DNA of 64,000 nucleotides, from assembly GCA_030267565.1 (NCBI GenBank), contig BRXU01000003.1, positions 6,857,001-6,921,000 on the forward strand, given 5' to 3'. The notes below the pieces were generated by a model, which was given only the letters and a program-made list of their open reading frames with translations, was not told the DNA's origin and did no database searches. This DNA comes from Pleodorina starrii (taxonomy: Eukaryota > Chlorophyta > Chlorophyceae > Chlamydomonadales > Volvocaceae). Below are positions 23,982 to 35,356 of this stretch, in pieces. The position numbers were made by a program, and so were the translations under genes. The stretch's first letter is position 1. Each line of letters opens with the position of its first letter.

Positions 23982-26900
23982 ATGGAGGTGAGGGACGAGT
24001 GAAAAGGGAGAGATATGCAGTGAGATAGCGCAGGGTAGCAAGCGCGGTGGTCGTGGGTGCGGGAGGTCATCTGGGTGTGGGCGCAGGGATGGGCGAGGGC
24101 GCGGAAGGAGGCGTGGGTGCGGCAGCGGGCGTGTGTGCGGGGAGGTACACAATGAGGACCATTGGAAGCAGCGGCAGCGGCGCCAGCACCAGCCCAAAGA
24201 CTCCCTATGGCCCTTAACAACCGGGTGTCCCACCCAACTCGCACACGCACGGCTGCTGCAAAACGCGTTACACGCCCACGCGGTTGTCAGCGATGCGCTC
24301 GCTCCTGCCCAGAGAGTGGAGAGCAGTTTGTACGGCGGCCTGCGCAGCGCAGTGTTCAGTGGCCCCGCGGGCTTATCGTGCGGTGGCGCCAGGGGTAAAA
24401 CATTGATTCCGTACTGCTCTGGATGTTGACAAGATCGTATTGCATAGAGCAGTGATAAAGAAATCGCAGCTGAGGGACGCGGGTGGCCTTTTTCTCATTC
24501 CGCGATCCCGAACCCACCCACCCATCGGGCCGGCGCTATCCCGACTCGCAACACCTATATCCAGAATGAGGCCCTAAAAGACTAAACCCCCATCTCCCCC
24601 GAAGGTCGACTCCAGTGAAGATGCCAACGACGGCGCGCCACCCACAGAGCCGGAGGGCCAGCCGCCACAGCGGCAGCAACAACAGCCGCAACAGGGGCAG
24701 CCACAACAGCAGCAGCCGCAGCCGCAGGCCCCCCCCGCCACCGCCGAACCTTCGCAACCCCAACCGCATCAGCAATCGGTCCGCCAGCCCCCCTTCGCCC
24801 GGACCACACCTGCTGACCAGGAAGCACTGCTGATGGGAGCCCCAGCTGCCGACGCTGCCGACGCCGCCACCACGGGTGCCGCCGGCGCCTCAGCGGCTGG
24901 CCCTGGCGGCGCTAGCCCCGGTGGCGGCGCTAGCCCCGGTGGCGGCGGTAGCCCCGGTGGCGGTTCCCCGCCGGGCGTCCGGACCCTCTGGATCTCCTCG
25001 CCGGCCCGTGGAACGCCGCTGGCGCTCCGGCCCATCCTGTACTCAAGTGCCGCCCGCAACCCAGATGGCACACCCAGGACGCCACTTCAACCGCCGCAGC
25101 CGCAGCCCCCGCATCCCCTGGGTTCGTCCGGCCCTGGGCCCGCTGGAGGCGCAGCGTACACGGAGTTTGCCGGTCCCCCGACCATCGTCCCTGTGTTCCC
25201 GGGTGCCGCCGGTGGTGGTGGTGGTGGTGGTGGCGGCGGCGTCAGCAACGGCGGCGGTGCCAGCGGCGAGGTCGCAGGCGATGATAAGGGCGTCGGCAGC
25301 GGCGCTGCAGGTGCTGTCCCCGGCGGCGCCGCTGAGACTCCTCGGCAGCCACCGCTGGAGAATCCACATTCGGGTCTTCGTCGGACCCTGACTGCGCCGC
25401 AGCTCGCGTCTCATGGTTTACGGGTACTGCAGGACCAAGCGCCAGACAGCCTCGCTACAAGCGAGGGTGACGTGTTGTGTGGTGGTGGCGGCCAGCCCGC
25501 CGACGCGACATCTGACCCCCAGCAACAGCAGCAGCCCAGGCAACGAAACATGTCAGCACCGGCGGCGATCACGACGGCAGCGGCAGCAACGACGACGGGG
25601 TTGCCGCAGCAGGGCATGACATGGCTGACCACGACGGTGGCGGCGCAGCCGCCGTTGCTGCTGCTGCCGCCGTTTCCCCAACAGCCGCCGGATGGCCACT
25701 ACCACGACTACATGCTTCTACCGCAGGCGCAGCAGCAGCAGAGTCTGATGGCGCCCCCGGGGGCTTTGCTCTCGGCCGGCGCAGCCGCCGTCGGCGCCCT
25801 TGGGCAGCGGACCGACGACTCGGGTGCGGGTGCGGGTGCAGAAGCAGGCGGCAGCGAAGGTGACGGCGAAGGCGGCGGCGGCGACGGCGGCGAAACCGAG
25901 ACGCTGAACCTTGAGGAGATACTGGCGAGGTTGCCGCCAGGTCCGATTCACGTGACGGTTGCCGTGCGCGTCGGCGGCAACGGCGGCCGGCGGCCACGCG
26001 GCGGCGCCGCGCGCCTGGCGGAGGTAGACACGCGGTCGGGCTACACGCGCGGGCACGCGTGCGGCGTGTTCGACATGCAACGCTACCTGGCGGGGCGCGA
26101 TTGCATCCATAACGGCAGCCGCTGGATGTCGCGTTCGCATTTCGAAAAGGTGAGGCTGGAGGCGCGCTTTGTTGTGCCGGCGGCGGTGGGTTGACATCGG
26201 CCGGGCCAGCGATGCAGCGAGTTCCAGGCTTGTGCATTTTGGTGGTGCTGTACCTGCCGGGGCGTCATGTTGTGCGCGCATGGCTTTCGAAAGCGGCCGC
26301 GACGCGCGAGGCGCCGCCCGCGTTGTCGCAATGCCCAATTGGTGCTTGGTGCGTAACCTGTATGTCTTGCTCTCATTGGAGGTAATGGAAATTTTGAAAT
26401 TGATAACATAATGAAATTGGGAGACGAGCGAAAAGGATTCAGGAGGCTGGGGAGATGCTACGCAGGTGCCGCGCTGTTAAAACGGGCTGCCGATTCGGCT
26501 GAGCTTCGCATCGTCGAGCGCCTCGACGAGCGCCCTTCTTGTTCGCAACAGTTGTGACTTATGCAGATCCATGACCATCGAAACCCTTAGAAAGGTCTTT
26601 GTATTTGTATATCTGAGTTAAATGAGGGCAGGCGGACGTCGCAGACAACAGCTCGAACGTCCGAGATGCGCGCCCGCCAGAGCATCTTCAGAGCACAAAA
26701 CCATAACCATATTTATGCAAATACATATATAATTCATGTGATACTATTATAACATTAGCTCCGCACAAGAAAGTGTGGCAGTACGATGGCGCCCTTGTGC
26801 AACAAATGAGGGCGGCCCCGAACTTGATGACCCTTGTGCTCATCTAAAGGAAGTATCGATGCACGCGCCCCTCCTTACAACTCTTCTTCTTCTACTTCTG

Positions 26901-27626
26901 CAGCAGTTTAAGGCTTGATCCGTGGGCCGGAAATCTGATATGAGCCTTACAAGGTCCTTTGCCAATGCCCACATGCCGGCGATCTGTGCACAAATGTCTT
27001 GCAATCCCTGTGACAGTCTTGCGAGCTGTGCCTCAGCCTCACTCCTACATCTCGCGCGTGCCCTCGGTAACCCACCACTTCACTGCCACACACTTACTGT
27101 ATGCCGGACACTATGAAATGGGACCATGCCTGTTTGACAAAGATGCTTGCGCGCATTTGGGCTCACCGCAACTCAATCAACCGTGCTGTCCGGAACCGAG
27201 AGAACGCACTTATCAACCTTGGCGCACACACACATACACACATACGCACACACATTCGCACTCACTGCCCCTCCTCGCTCCTCCCCGTCCGTCCGTCCGT
27301 CCGTCCTCGCTCCCCAGGTTGGTGGCAGCAAGATGGCCAAGTGGTACCGCTCCATCCGCGTGCTGCCCGATCTGGAACCGCTGGGCGAGTGGCTGGAGCG
27401 CCACGGCGTGCCCCTTACCAGGGGCCCTCCAAGGCGAAGCCGCAAACGGTCGGCGGCTGACTACGGCGACGAAGCGGGCCATGGGCCCGAGCCGGACACA
27501 GCAGCGGGCAGCCCTGATGCGGAGCCAGGCATGGGCTCCGGCCCCATGCTGGTCGATTCAGCTGGGCCTTCCGCGGCACCACCGGTACCCACACCCGCAC
27601 CCATGCATGACGCAGCGGCCGCAGCT

Positions 27627-27666
<40 letters not shown>

Positions 27667-30158
27667 CGTTTGCGCCGCCGTTTATGAGCCTGCCGCACCT
27701 GCTGCATCTGCAGCCGCTCGCCCTGTCGGCGCTGACGCCGCTGCCGCAGCCGCCATCCGCAGTCGCAGGCAGCGCCGTGGCAATGCAAACAGCTTTGCCA
27801 GCTACTGCGCCATCAGCCGCCGCCGCCTTGGCCGCTGCCGCTGCGCCTGCAGCGGCCGCGGATGCGCCTCCGGACCTCAGCCGTATGCAGGCGCTGGAGG
27901 AGCGCCTGTTGCAGCAGCCCCGCCAACTCCTCAGCGGTGGCAGCAAGTTTGAGCGGGTCCTGTGGAACACACTGTCCCCCCCCGAGCAAGTCCGCCGGGC
28001 CCACAGCACCGAAGAGGCCGCTGCACTGGCCGCCGCCACGCCCCAGGGCGCACAGGGCCGGACGCCGCGCGCCGACATAGCCCTCGACCAGGACACTATG
28101 TACGGCATGTACGGTGCGAGCAGCGCGCAGCCACCGGCGAACCGGGGTCCCGCCGCCGCGCGCGGTGAGCAGTTGCTACCGGGCGACGGCGCTGGCGGGA
28201 AGGGCAGCCCGACAGTGGCGGCGCCGGAGATGGCGGAGCGGGCGCTGGGGGGCGGCGACGCCGCCGCGGCGGCGGCGGCGGCGGCTCGGTTTCAGCGCGC
28301 AGGTGACGTGCCCATGATGGGACCCAGGCAGCGCTGGCTTGGCTCGCCGCAGCAGGCGAGGTTGGAGCGTGGGAGGTTATCCAGTGGAGGACTGCAGGCG
28401 GCGTCAGCGGCGCAGTTGGGACTCTGGGGCGCGCAGCAGCCCCGAGGGGATATGCCGATCAATATTGAGGAAGCCGGCAGCCGGCACGGCGGCCTAGCGC
28501 CGTCCGTGCCGCGATCGGAACAACAGTTGCGCCTACGGCGTAGACCGGCGCAGCAGTGGATGGAGCACGCGGGCTATGGTGGTGGCGGTGGCGGTGGTGA
28601 TGATTGCGGTGGTGAGGCAGGGGAGGAGGAGGAGGGGCCGGAGGAGGTCGGCGGTGGGCGTGGCATGAGCGGCCGCGGCCGGGGATGGGGCCGCTCGTGG
28701 CTGGGCGCCGGCAGGGCAGCGGCGGCGGCGACGCGGCCGCCAGAGCATCCACAGCCACTGCAAGCACCTCAGCAGCCGCGGCCGCCGATTCAAAGAACCC
28801 GCTCGGGCTTGCCGACGCTGCCGTCAGCTCAGCTGGCACGCATTCAATATCTGGAGGCGCTGGTTGCTGAGGCCGAAGCCGCCGACGCCGATGCCATGAA
28901 CGCGGGCCTGGGCGTCGACTTTGGGGGCCGTAGCCCTCCTGGTGCGGCGGCAGCAGCAGTGGCGGCTGCTGCTGCGGCGGCGGCGGCAGCACGGACGACG
29001 GCTGCGTGGCTTCCGATGCAACAGGGGCAGGAGCGCCGGCGGGCGGCACCGCCGCCGTCGACGGTGATGTCGCCACTGACGCAGGAAGGTGCCCACCTTG
29101 CCCGTGGCCTGGCCGCCCTGCGCAGCCTGGATGCGGCCACCACCGGATTCGAACCGGGGTTTGCGCTTGGCGCCGTGCGCGGAGATCACTTTGCCCGGGC
29201 ACGGTTGCAGCCGCACCGCTACACCATCGGTGCGTTCCCCGGGGTGTCGACCGCCGTGTACCGCCCTGCACTGGATCCAGAATCTGGGGCCCAAGGCGGC
29301 TACCGTGTGGCCCTGGAACACGATCCGGATCCAGAACAAGATCTGGACGAGCGTCCGGAATCGGATCTGGGACCCCAAGAGGTGCGGCGCCTGGGTGGGG
29401 CCGGCGCGCTGGAAGGGCGGCGGACGGCGCACAGGCGCACGGACGACAGCGGGAAGACTGACGCGGCCGCCGGTGGCGGCGCGGCCGCTGAGGCAGAGGC
29501 GCCGCCGCCGCGGCAGCGGTGGCAGCGGCCCCGCTGGATGGCCAGGGAGGAGAGCAAGGCTGCGGCGGCGGCGGCGGAGGAGGAGGCAGAAGTGGGGGCG
29601 CAGGAGCGCGCGTGGTGGCAGGAGGGGATGGCTATGGGCGTGCAGCAGCAGCCTGCGGCCCCTGCGCGAGGCCTGGCGAGGATGCCACCGTCGCAGCAGC
29701 AGGGGCAGGGGCAGGGCTTTGGCGCGCAGGAACCTATGGATATGGACCATTACGATGCGGTGCAAAGGCGTGCGGCGCTGCTGCATGACCTGCAGCGGCG
29801 GCAGGGTGGCGCCTCGATGGAGGGGCATATGGAGGAGGAGGAGGGCGGAGGGGAGGTAGCGGGCATGGGGCCTGAGGCGTTCTGGCCAGACAACCAGCCA
29901 CGGCAGCGGCGCCGTGGCCTGGGACACCGCAGCAGCACAGCGGACAACCTGGCCTCTGAGCCGCAGCCGCTGGCGCAGCGGAGGCCGACTTTCTTCGCTC
30001 CGGTGCCGGTGCATCAGCGAGGTCCTGCTTCGACGGTCGGCCGCAAGGGGCAGCGGGGAGCCTGGAGGGGCATCCGGGCGGCTCCGCAGGATGATCCGCG
30101 GGTCGGGTCGCATCCGGACTGGTCGCAGTCACCTGGGGACGACCCGGCTTTCGGTTGA
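23982..30158 (+). CDS. VARL-family (RegA-like) SAND-domain transcription factor, gene B
   Basis: Proposed coding exons: 23982-23987 (ATG GAG, then GTGAGG donor), 24605-26149 and 27318-30158, phase 0 at both joins, 1,463 residues, the longest of the set. Exon 2 opens VDSSEDANDG, is Gln/Pro-rich, shares an LALRPIL block with D, and has Gly and Ala runs. The VARL domain (about residues 450-565) reads VTVAVRVGG, GYTRGHACGVFDMQRYLAGR, DCIHNGSRWMSRSHFEK, intron, VGGSKMAKWYRSIRVLPDLE, PLGEWLERHG, then basic RRSRKR. The last exon has long Ala tracts, Gln clusters and Glu-rich blocks, as expected of a transcriptional regulator. The V. carteri order (rlsA-regA-rlsB-rlsC) would make B the regA counterpart, but it is longer than the 1,049-residue V. 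carteri RegA as I recall it, so I leave the symbol blank. The start is chosen because the same ATGGAG-GTGAG junction recurs in C, D and E. Confidence 0.8.
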
Positions 30159-32413
30159 CTGCCGGATGTGAGGCCTCAGCTGTGCAAGCCTGGAATGTTT
30201 TCGGAAGGGTTACACTGCAAGCGACAATCGTGTTGAATCTCGGGGGTGTTTATAATCCGCTTAGGGTGGCTGTCGTTGTGACTTGACACTTCGCGGCCCC
30301 GCGCGTGTGCATTTTTACCAAGCCTTTTACCAACGAAGCGGTCAATCGGACCCCTGCCAGCCTACACGCAGCTCTGTTTGCCTGCCTGCCTGCCCACCTG
30401 CCCACCTGCCGGCGCGCCGCACTGCCTCAACTGGGTTCTGAGCGCGCCGCGGACTCTCCGCCGCCCCGCAATACCGCAACCTCCAGGCAGTGCAATCGGG
30501 GCGGGTGCAGTGCATGTGCCCGGGTATGACGTGTTTCTTCCTTGTTCCCGAAATCAACTCGGCCGCCGTCCGCTGCCCACATGAGACTGAGTGCCAGCGG
30601 GTTGACACCGAGAGCAGGATCAGATAGCCCATGGGCCCAAAGGCCGCATAGCGTTTGACTTCCGGAGTTTTATTGAGGATTTCCAAGCAGCAGCCTGGCT
30701 TTGTGTTTGCTGCTTTTATTTTACAACGGCTTGGCCGTTCCAATGCATGGCTGCTGAAGTGGCGGGCGCTGCGCGGTTGCGACTCCCCCATGTTCAATTC
30801 TTGACGTGTGATGAGGAGCGTGCCGCGCGTGGGTTTGGGGTTGGAGAACTTGCCGTCTTGCCTTTTGGCATGGCGTTATAATTTTCAAGTTGAGCTGCGC
30901 AGGAAGCGAATGTACGGCAGTGATGCCGTAAACTTGTTTTACTTGTCACTTAATACCGCAGGAAGGAGGCAGGTGTGGGTGAGCATGCGAAGCGGTGGGC
31001 AGCTCGCGTGCGCCTGGCCACTCGCTGGGTGGAGGTAGCGGGCAAGGTGTCGCGGCCGTTCTGATGCGCGCGTCGGCCGGTGGGTTGTTGCGTGCGTGAA
31101 GGCGTGCAGGGTGCGGAATGAGCTGTCGCGGACCAGTTGAACAGTGCGTGGGGCGTTTGCCCGGGTGAACCAGTTACACGGACTCCTTACACAAGAAGAA
31201 AACAACTTTGGGTCACCTGTCAAACGGTGCGGTTTACTTACGTGAAGCACCAAGTGTGCCTAGATGTGATCAACCTGCAATGAAGCACGTGGGAGGGAGT
31301 GCGCGTTGGCAGGATGATGGGACGAGGGCGGGAAGGAGAGAGGTCTTGGACACACACGCACTTGCGCGCAGTTCATACTGAATCGCGGAACCAAAATAAG
31401 AGGCTATCGGGGGGGGTCACATCCGAGCGGTCCCGTAGCCCCGGCTGTCGGGCACGACATGGCACCGACTGTCTCTGCCTCCGAGAGACGCGGCGTTTTT
31501 TCGGGCACTCCAGGCCTGGTCGGTTCAGGACTGGTTCGACACGATATGCCAGGTGCGGCACTCTCGGGAAGGAGCTCGCGTGAAAGCCGTCTGTCCTGTG
31601 CTGTCCGGTCCTTTGTGTTGTTGTTACGATGGGCTCCAGGCCCTGTCCTGACAGTTGGTCGGTTGGTCGGTTGGTCAGTTGGTCGGTTGGTCGGTCGGTT
31701 TGGCCAGCCAGTTGAGCAGGTGGTCAGCTGGGTAGTACATGTTTGTGGATGTTTGTGGATGATGGCAAACCTCGCGAGTGGGACGGAAGCGTGAGGAGGA
31801 AGCCGGTCCCGCTAGTCCGGAGTGGAGACAGCGGGAAGGGGTGCAGTCTGCAGTGTCTAACGTAGCTTAGCACGGCGTGACGTGGGACGGCGCGTTGCGA
31901 CGTGCCTGGCGTGGCGTGGCGTGGCGTGGCGTGCAGCACGGGTGTTTGCTCACCCGGGTTGCCTGTTGGTTTCAGGGTGTGTAATCGGACCATCTTGTAG
32001 CGGATCGAGAGGAGCCCCCGGCGCAGAACGCCTCTAACGCTGTCGCGGCCGATGCGGCGGTCCTATGGGTGTTATGGACATGTCTGAGGTTCGTTTACCA
32101 CCCTGAGCGAGTCGGGATCTGTCTGGTTCTGGCCGTTGGCATCGTTGCCCAATGAGGCTCCGTTCGGCGCAGCGGCATCGTTGTGAGGGCAGCGGATGTC
32201 ATATTTGACGGTGATGGCCGTGCGTGCACTGGCAGGGGCAGGGGCAAGGGCGCCGAGTCTTCGGGCCAGCGAACTGTGATGGGTCATGTCATCGCAGCTT
32301 GTAACGACTTTCCGCTGACTGCTGGGAGTGGTGGGTGATTGCGATGTAAGGGAGCGCCGGGACACGCCGAACTAGGCCCGAACTAGGCACTGAGGGGTGT
32401 GTGTTCGTTGCAG
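30159..32413. other. 3' flank of gene B
   Basis: No further exon recognised. TGGTCGGT repeats occur at about 31650-31700 and CGTGG repeats at about 31905-31932. A TGTAA motif appears only at 31980-31984, about 1.8 kb after the stop of B. Upstream exons of the small gene end at 32414 may be hidden here. Confidence 0.35.
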
Positions 32414-32964
32414 GGAACCAACCCCATACGGATTGAGGCAAGGATCAAGTATAGCGCTGGCACGCCGCAACGCCCGCAACCCCCGCTGGCACATGCGCAC
32501 ACGCGCGCGCATACCCCAGCCAGGGCCAAGGCCAGCGTCCGACATGCTGAATGTGCGCTGTCAGACGTCGCGAAAAGGGTCATGCCACCCCGTGTTATGA
32601 TTTGTGTCCGGCAAGTTGGTGCTCGAGGCCACCGCGGACACAGATGGAAGGTTAGCTTCATGCTGATCCGGATCCTTGATCCTTACATTTGGGCATCCAG
32701 GGCGCAGGCCGAAGCCGGTTGCAGTCCGCGAGTTGCTGTGTCAAGTCTGCTGGTGCACCTTCTTGTGGGGGGCCAGGGCCCGTCGCCAGCAGGGGGGCCT
32801 TATGACAAATACCACCGTGGTACCGGAAGTCTGAACCTTCCTCCAGGATCCCTCTCTCCTGTCTGGGTGACTTGTGCTGTCTGCCCTAGGTGTGCGCCTT
32901 GGCTGCCCTGGTCGTCTCCGGTGCAGTGCACGGCCAGCTGACTCGTTGGCTCTACTCTTTCTGA
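32414..32964 (+). CDS. 3' end of an unidentified gene (three terminal exons)
   Basis: Three exons fit in phase: 32414-32448 (NPIRIEARI), 32524-32650 (KAKASVRHAECALSDVAKRV onward) and 32890-32964, the last coding VCALAALVV, SGAVHGQLTRWLYSF and a stop. The short hydrophobic C-terminus followed by HGQLTRWLY looks like a real protein end, and a TGTAA polyadenylation motif follows only 15 nt after the stop. A related HGQLARWLY segment lies just past the SRCR-like gene (12421-12462), so the two loci may share ancestry. I do not recognise the protein. The 5' part was not found, so this could be a gene fragment. The second donor (GTTAGC) is weak. Confidence 0.4.
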
Positions 32965-32978
32965 GCCTGGAGCCCATT

Positions 32979-32983
32979 GTAAC
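32979..32983 (+). terminator. TGTAA polyadenylation motif
   Basis: TGTAA is the usual polyadenylation signal of volvocine nuclear genes. It lies 15 nt beyond the stop of the 32890-32964 exon, which supports that exon as a true transcript end. Confidence 0.5.
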
Positions 32984-33299
32984 AACCACAAATCATCGTG
33001 AGCATTTCTTCGACTGCTAGTTTGTTAAAAATTTACATCAGGATTGACTTGTTTGTTGCGCGCGGCGATGCCATGCATGGCCCGGGTTTCTCCCGCCATC
33101 GACATTCGCTGTGCATGTCATACAGGCAATGCGTCCTTCTGCCCTTCATGTATACCTCGCACCAATTCGCCTGAATTGTCCTTATGAAGCACCTTTCTTT
33201 ACAGGCAAGTCTGGAGAATTAGCCAACGGGTCGCGAACCATCCAATTTCAGGCACGCATTGTTTTCAACAATAAGAAGAGAATGATTTTTGTGTGAAAT

Positions 33300-34180
33300 A
33301 TTTTGTAGTCCCCAATTAAGCTCGCCAACGCGGAACCCAAGCGAGCACGCCAGTACGACAGTTACTCTTTCACCTCTGCTGCACTTTATCATGTTTATAT
33401 ACAGTGTACATATGTATTATTGCAGCAACACTGTAAGGTTAAGCATAAACCTATAAGTCGTTTGAAAAAACAGTGAGAGGAAGGTAGGATAGGGGCACAG
33501 CACAGGGCAAGTCCCTAGACATGCTAATTCATTCGGTTCGTCCCCAGTTTCCGGATTGATCGTTTTCATAGTTAAAGCAGTTATTAAATGCATGTTAACT
33601 CTGAGGGGCGCGCCTATGCCCAACACAACGTTACAGTTTTCGTCATCTTGCGTGAACACCTTTCCGCTTCGGTTCTGTGAATGCCTTCCGCTGAATCTTG
33701 ACCATCTATTTACAACATGTTGTGTTTCCTGAGCGCATTGCAGTCTTGCCTTTTTTGGCGCTTGCGCCTTCTCTCAAGCTTCTCGAACTTAACGTAATAA
33801 CCCTGACCGTAACCCTGGCCACGCAACACGCCGCCCTTGCAGGGCAGGGCCCAACGCTACACCGACCGTTGCAACACCAGCTTCGAGAAGCGCCTGGTGA
33901 ACCCCCATGGAGGTGAGGACTGCGTGTCTGGACAGTTATTCAGAGACGGAGTTACATAATCCCCAACTGCGTGGCCTGCGGACCTGTGACAATGTTACGT
34001 TCGTGTATTACATGGCGACGGAGGCCAACTGCCGGTCGGCCACCAAGCCTCCGGCGTCGCTCCGGCCAGGGAGACCAACTGCCAGTGGGCCACCAAGCTC
34101 CGGCGTCGCTGCCGCTCCAGCGCCTCTGCCGCCGTCCCTGCAGCTGTTCACTAATTGTCTGCCTGGCCGTTAGCATCACA
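33300..34180. repeat. Upstream duplication block of pseudogene C, paired with the block upstream of D
   Basis: The left part (33343-33760; GTACGACAGTTACTCTTTCA and following) matches 37315-37690, and the right part (33795-34060; CTGACCGTAACCCTGGCCAC and following) matches 38597-39060, with many substitutions. D has about 900 bp inserted between the two parts relative to C. The blocks include the ATGGAG-GTGAGG junctions of both genes, so promoter and 5' UTR were copied together with the coding region. Confidence 0.75.
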
Positions 34181-35356
34181 GCTCACGGACATAGGTTCGT
34201 CGCCTTCCTTCGTCGCCCCCACAAACAACGGGTTTCCTTGTCGGCGCCGCTCCGGTGCACCGCTAGGAGCCGGCAGCCGAGGGCCAGCAGGCGGCGGGTG
34301 GTGATGAGATTGGTGGCGGCGGCGGTGGCGGCGGCGGTGGCGGCGGTGGCGGCGGCGGTGGCGGCGGTGGCGGCGGCGGTGGCGGCGGCGGTGGCGGCGG
34401 CGGTAACCTGAACGCGGCTGGCAACCAGCCGGCTGCGCTTCCAGGCCCCATAGACGTCACCGTTGCGGTGCGTGTGACCGCCGGCGCTCGGCGGGGCGGA
34501 GATGACATCGTGCGTGGGGGCTTCACGCGGGGCCGGCACACTGGAAGGTTCGACGTGCGGCGCTACCAGGACCGCCGCGATTGCATCCATTCTGACGGCC
34601 GGTGGACATCGTGTTCGCAATTCGAAAGGGTACGGCAGGGGCTTCCGCCATTCCGCCTTTGTGAGCTGCCAAATTGCACTTTGAAATGGACCGCGGCTGC
34701 AAGCGGCCAACGCAGACCTTTTGCCAAATGACTTTGTGAGGCTTGTAAAGTCAAACCACTGAATAGGCGATGTGGATGACTGTTGACATCCGAAGCTTCG
34801 GAGCCACAGCTTAAAAATGTTTGCCCACGCAGACGGCACACAGATGGGCAGACAGGCTCATACCCAACGCCAGGGGCGTAACACGGCGAAGCCGCTCCGC
34901 AGCGGGACCTCCGCCCGACAAGCAGCCATACCAGGGAGGACAGCTTTTGACATGTATTAAAACTCGACCGGTCACAGTAGCAGTTATAGATGTGTAATGA
35001 ATGACGGCTGGCCCGCTGGCTCTCGCCTTCCGAGTGTCTGTGGAGCCCGCTATCATCAGCGGAACGACTTCCTGCTCTTGCAAGGAAGTCTGGGCACAGA
35101 TGAACATCTGCAGCTGTAATATGGAACGCTGCGTCTCGATCCCCTTCCCAAACCCCAAACGTGCTTCGTTGTCCCCCTTTCGGCCTAAATGCTGCTCCTC
35201 CCCGTCCGTCCGTCCGTCCTCGCTCCCCAGGTTGGCGGCAGCAAGATGAACAAGTGGTGGCGCTCCATCCGCGTGCTGCCCAACCTGGAGCCGCTGGGCG
35301 AGTGGCTGGTGCGACACGGCATCCCCGTGCATCTGCCGCGGCGGCGGCATGCCTGA
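33907..35356 (+). pseudogene. VARL gene C: truncated duplicate of D that keeps the VARL domain
   Basis: Parts homologous to D are in order: ATG GAG with GTGAGG donor (33907-33912), then a large deletion that removes the splice acceptor and most of the first large exon, then the exon end (34267-34629) and final exon (35231-35356). A CAG codon of D is TAG here (34264-34266), in frame upstream of the domain. The domain is nonetheless uninterrupted: VTVAVRVTAGARRGG, GFTRGRHTGRFDVRRYQ, DRRDCIHSDGRWTSCSQFER, intron, VGGSKMNKWWRSIRVLPNLE, PLGEWLVRHG, then IPVHLPRRRHA and a stop. It lacks the basic and low-complexity tails of A, B and D. Odd residues against the family are WW for WY, PN for PD and SCSQFER for SRSxFEK. 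The Gly run (GGTGGCGGC units, 34308-34406) is expanded. Most likely a pseudogene; a short VARL-only product from another start is possible. It lies where rlsB would be in V. carteri. Confidence 0.75.
34805..35230. repeat. VARL intron of C, duplicate of the intron of D (40974-41434)
   Basis: From ACAGCTTAAAAATGTTTGCC (34808) on, the intron closely matches that of D from 40974, including the CCGT-rich polypyrimidine tract and the CGCTCCCCAG acceptor. D additionally carries a roughly 360-bp insertion nearer its donor and an internal 38-bp tandem duplication. Intron similarity this high implies a recent duplication. Confidence 0.85.

Noticed and set aside
29141..29163. GGATTCGAACC resembling a tRNA T-loop
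   Set aside because: No matching acceptor, D or anticodon stems; it lies inside the coding exon of B.
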